From a bacterium (GTDB lineage Bacteria > Planctomycetota > Planctomycetia > Pirellulales > Pirellulaceae): DNA of 13,980 nucleotides. The stretch spans positions 1 to 13,980 of the forward strand of contig JAUIHJ010000124.1 in the NCBI GenBank assembly GCA_030432015.1. Reading direction: 5' to 3'. The translations under genes were made by a program, and so were the position numbers. The notes below the pieces were generated by a model. That model was not told the DNA's origin, ran no database searches, and worked only from the letters and a program-made list of their open reading frames with translations. Shown here one piece after another: positions 13,320 to 13,980 of the stretch. Each line of letters opens with the position of its first letter. Position 1 is the stretch's first letter.

Positions 13320-13980
13320 TTACGAGCCGACCTTGGCTGCTTCGGCAGTTGGGTCCGCGGAACCGCTGTTCTTGTCTGCAGCTTTCTTCGCTTGCCGGGC
13401 CTTCCAGACTTCCATGATAACTTCCGCGCCCACCAAACCGTACAGGCGGGGCCGCGGCTCAATCAGCGAAGTATCGACGTCTTCGTATTTGATCTCCGGA
13501 TCGTTGCCGTTCCAGGTCACAACTGTGGACTTGAGCCACTTTTGATTGTTGGCATCAAAGCGGTCACACCACGCTTCGGCTTCCGCTTTGCGATCGGCCG
13601 GGTCGGTGCTGTCGAGGCTGGGCATCGAAAAGTCAGGCTTGTAGTGCGCCCCGCGGCATTCATCCCTTTGCAACGCACCTTTCAAAATCGACTTGGCAAT
13701 CGGGAACATGTCGTGCAGCGACTTGGTGAAGACGACATTTTGGTTGGTCCAACTGCCGGCGTCCGAGAGCGAACAATTCTTGGCGCGATCCTGTAGCTCA
13801 CTGACGGTTTGGTAGGCGTCCTCGATCTGTTGGTTGCGTCGTACGACGGTGGCTGCTTTGGTCATGACGTCGCCCAATTGCTGGTGAATCAGGTAGGGAT
13901 TTTCGCCCCCGCTGTCACGTTTGAGCAGTTGGTCGTGTACCTCTTGATGTCGACGACGCTCCGCTTCAAACAGCGAAGAG
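13320..13980 (-). CDS. sdhA: Succinate dehydrogenase flavoprotein subunit SdhA, C-terminal part
   Basis: The frame is open from the right edge (first full codon at 13979) to a TAA at 13320, showing the last 219 residues. This is the C-terminal part of the FAD subunit, which oxidises succinate to fumarate. The helical region (DVMTKAATVVRRN...) is followed by the conserved block LQRDECRGAHYKPDF, corresponding to the R-x-E-x-RGAH region of SdhA/FrdA, and then the terminal domain (KWLKSTVVTWNGNDPEIKYEDV). An Ala/Lys-rich tail closes the protein. The FAD-binding N-terminus with its flavin-linking His and the main catalytic residues lies outside the window. sdhB follows 63 bases downstream, and a membrane subunit (sdhC) would be expected upstream of sdhA, beyond the right edge. 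Succinate dehydrogenase and fumarate reductase cannot be told apart from this part. Confidence 0.93.
   Translation of the reverse strand, partial: SSLFEAERRRHQEVHDQLLKRDSGGENPYLIHQQLGDVMTKAATVVRRNQQIEDAYQTVSELQDRAKNCSLSDAGSWTNQNVVFTKSLHDMFPIAKSILKGALQRDECRGAHYKPDFSMPSLDSTDPADRKAEAEAWCDRFDANNQKWLKSTVVTWNGNDPEIKYEDVDTSLIEPRPRLYGLVGAEVIMEVWKARQAKKAADKNSGSADPTAEAAKVGS

Overview
The window reads as ordinary chromosomal DNA of a GC-rich Gram-negative-like bacterium. The best inference is a Planctomycetota member of Pirellula type. The clues are a secreted CxxCH protein of a kind I associate with planctomycetes, an enlarged multi-PDZ RseP, few strong Shine-Dalgarno sites, and genes on both strands with scattered order. 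No phage, IS, CRISPR, tRNA or rRNA signal was seen. TGA serves as a normal stop in several intact genes.

Layout. Bases 1-3025 (minus strand): the N-terminal two thirds or so of a secreted c-type cytochrome-like protein running off the left edge; an Ldh2/YlbC-type malate/lactate dehydrogenase broken by one in-frame TGA; and trmL (tRNA wobble 2'-O-methyltransferase), which may be leaderless. Bases 3152-5622 (plus): a GH88 unsaturated glucuronyl hydrolase, then ispG. Bases 5619-9666 (minus): dxr, rseP and a REG-2-like HAD hydrolase, apparently one transcription unit; the HAD stop overlaps the ispG stop in a shared CTAG. Bases 10084-12159 (plus): ftsH, divergent from dxr across about 420 bp with a promoter-like -10 framed by an inverted repeat. 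Bases 12156-13980 (minus): the end of sdhA, then sdhB, then a possible 75-residue Cys-rich membrane peptide in the sdhB frame whose stop overlaps the ftsH stop.

Functionally, dxr and ispG are two steps of the non-mevalonate isoprenoid pathway. With rseP they form a rearranged version of the dxr-rseP-ispG neighbourhood known from other bacteria. RseP and FtsH are both membrane proteases. sdhAB is the soluble part of respiratory complex II. The GH88 enzyme has no polysaccharide lyase or transporter next to it.

I found no obvious new multi-gene system. The points most worth a second look are the TGA-interrupted dehydrogenase, the small ORF after sdhB (its internal 18-bp tandem repeat varies mostly at silent positions), the enlarged RseP, and the possible regulatory structures at trmL and ftsH.
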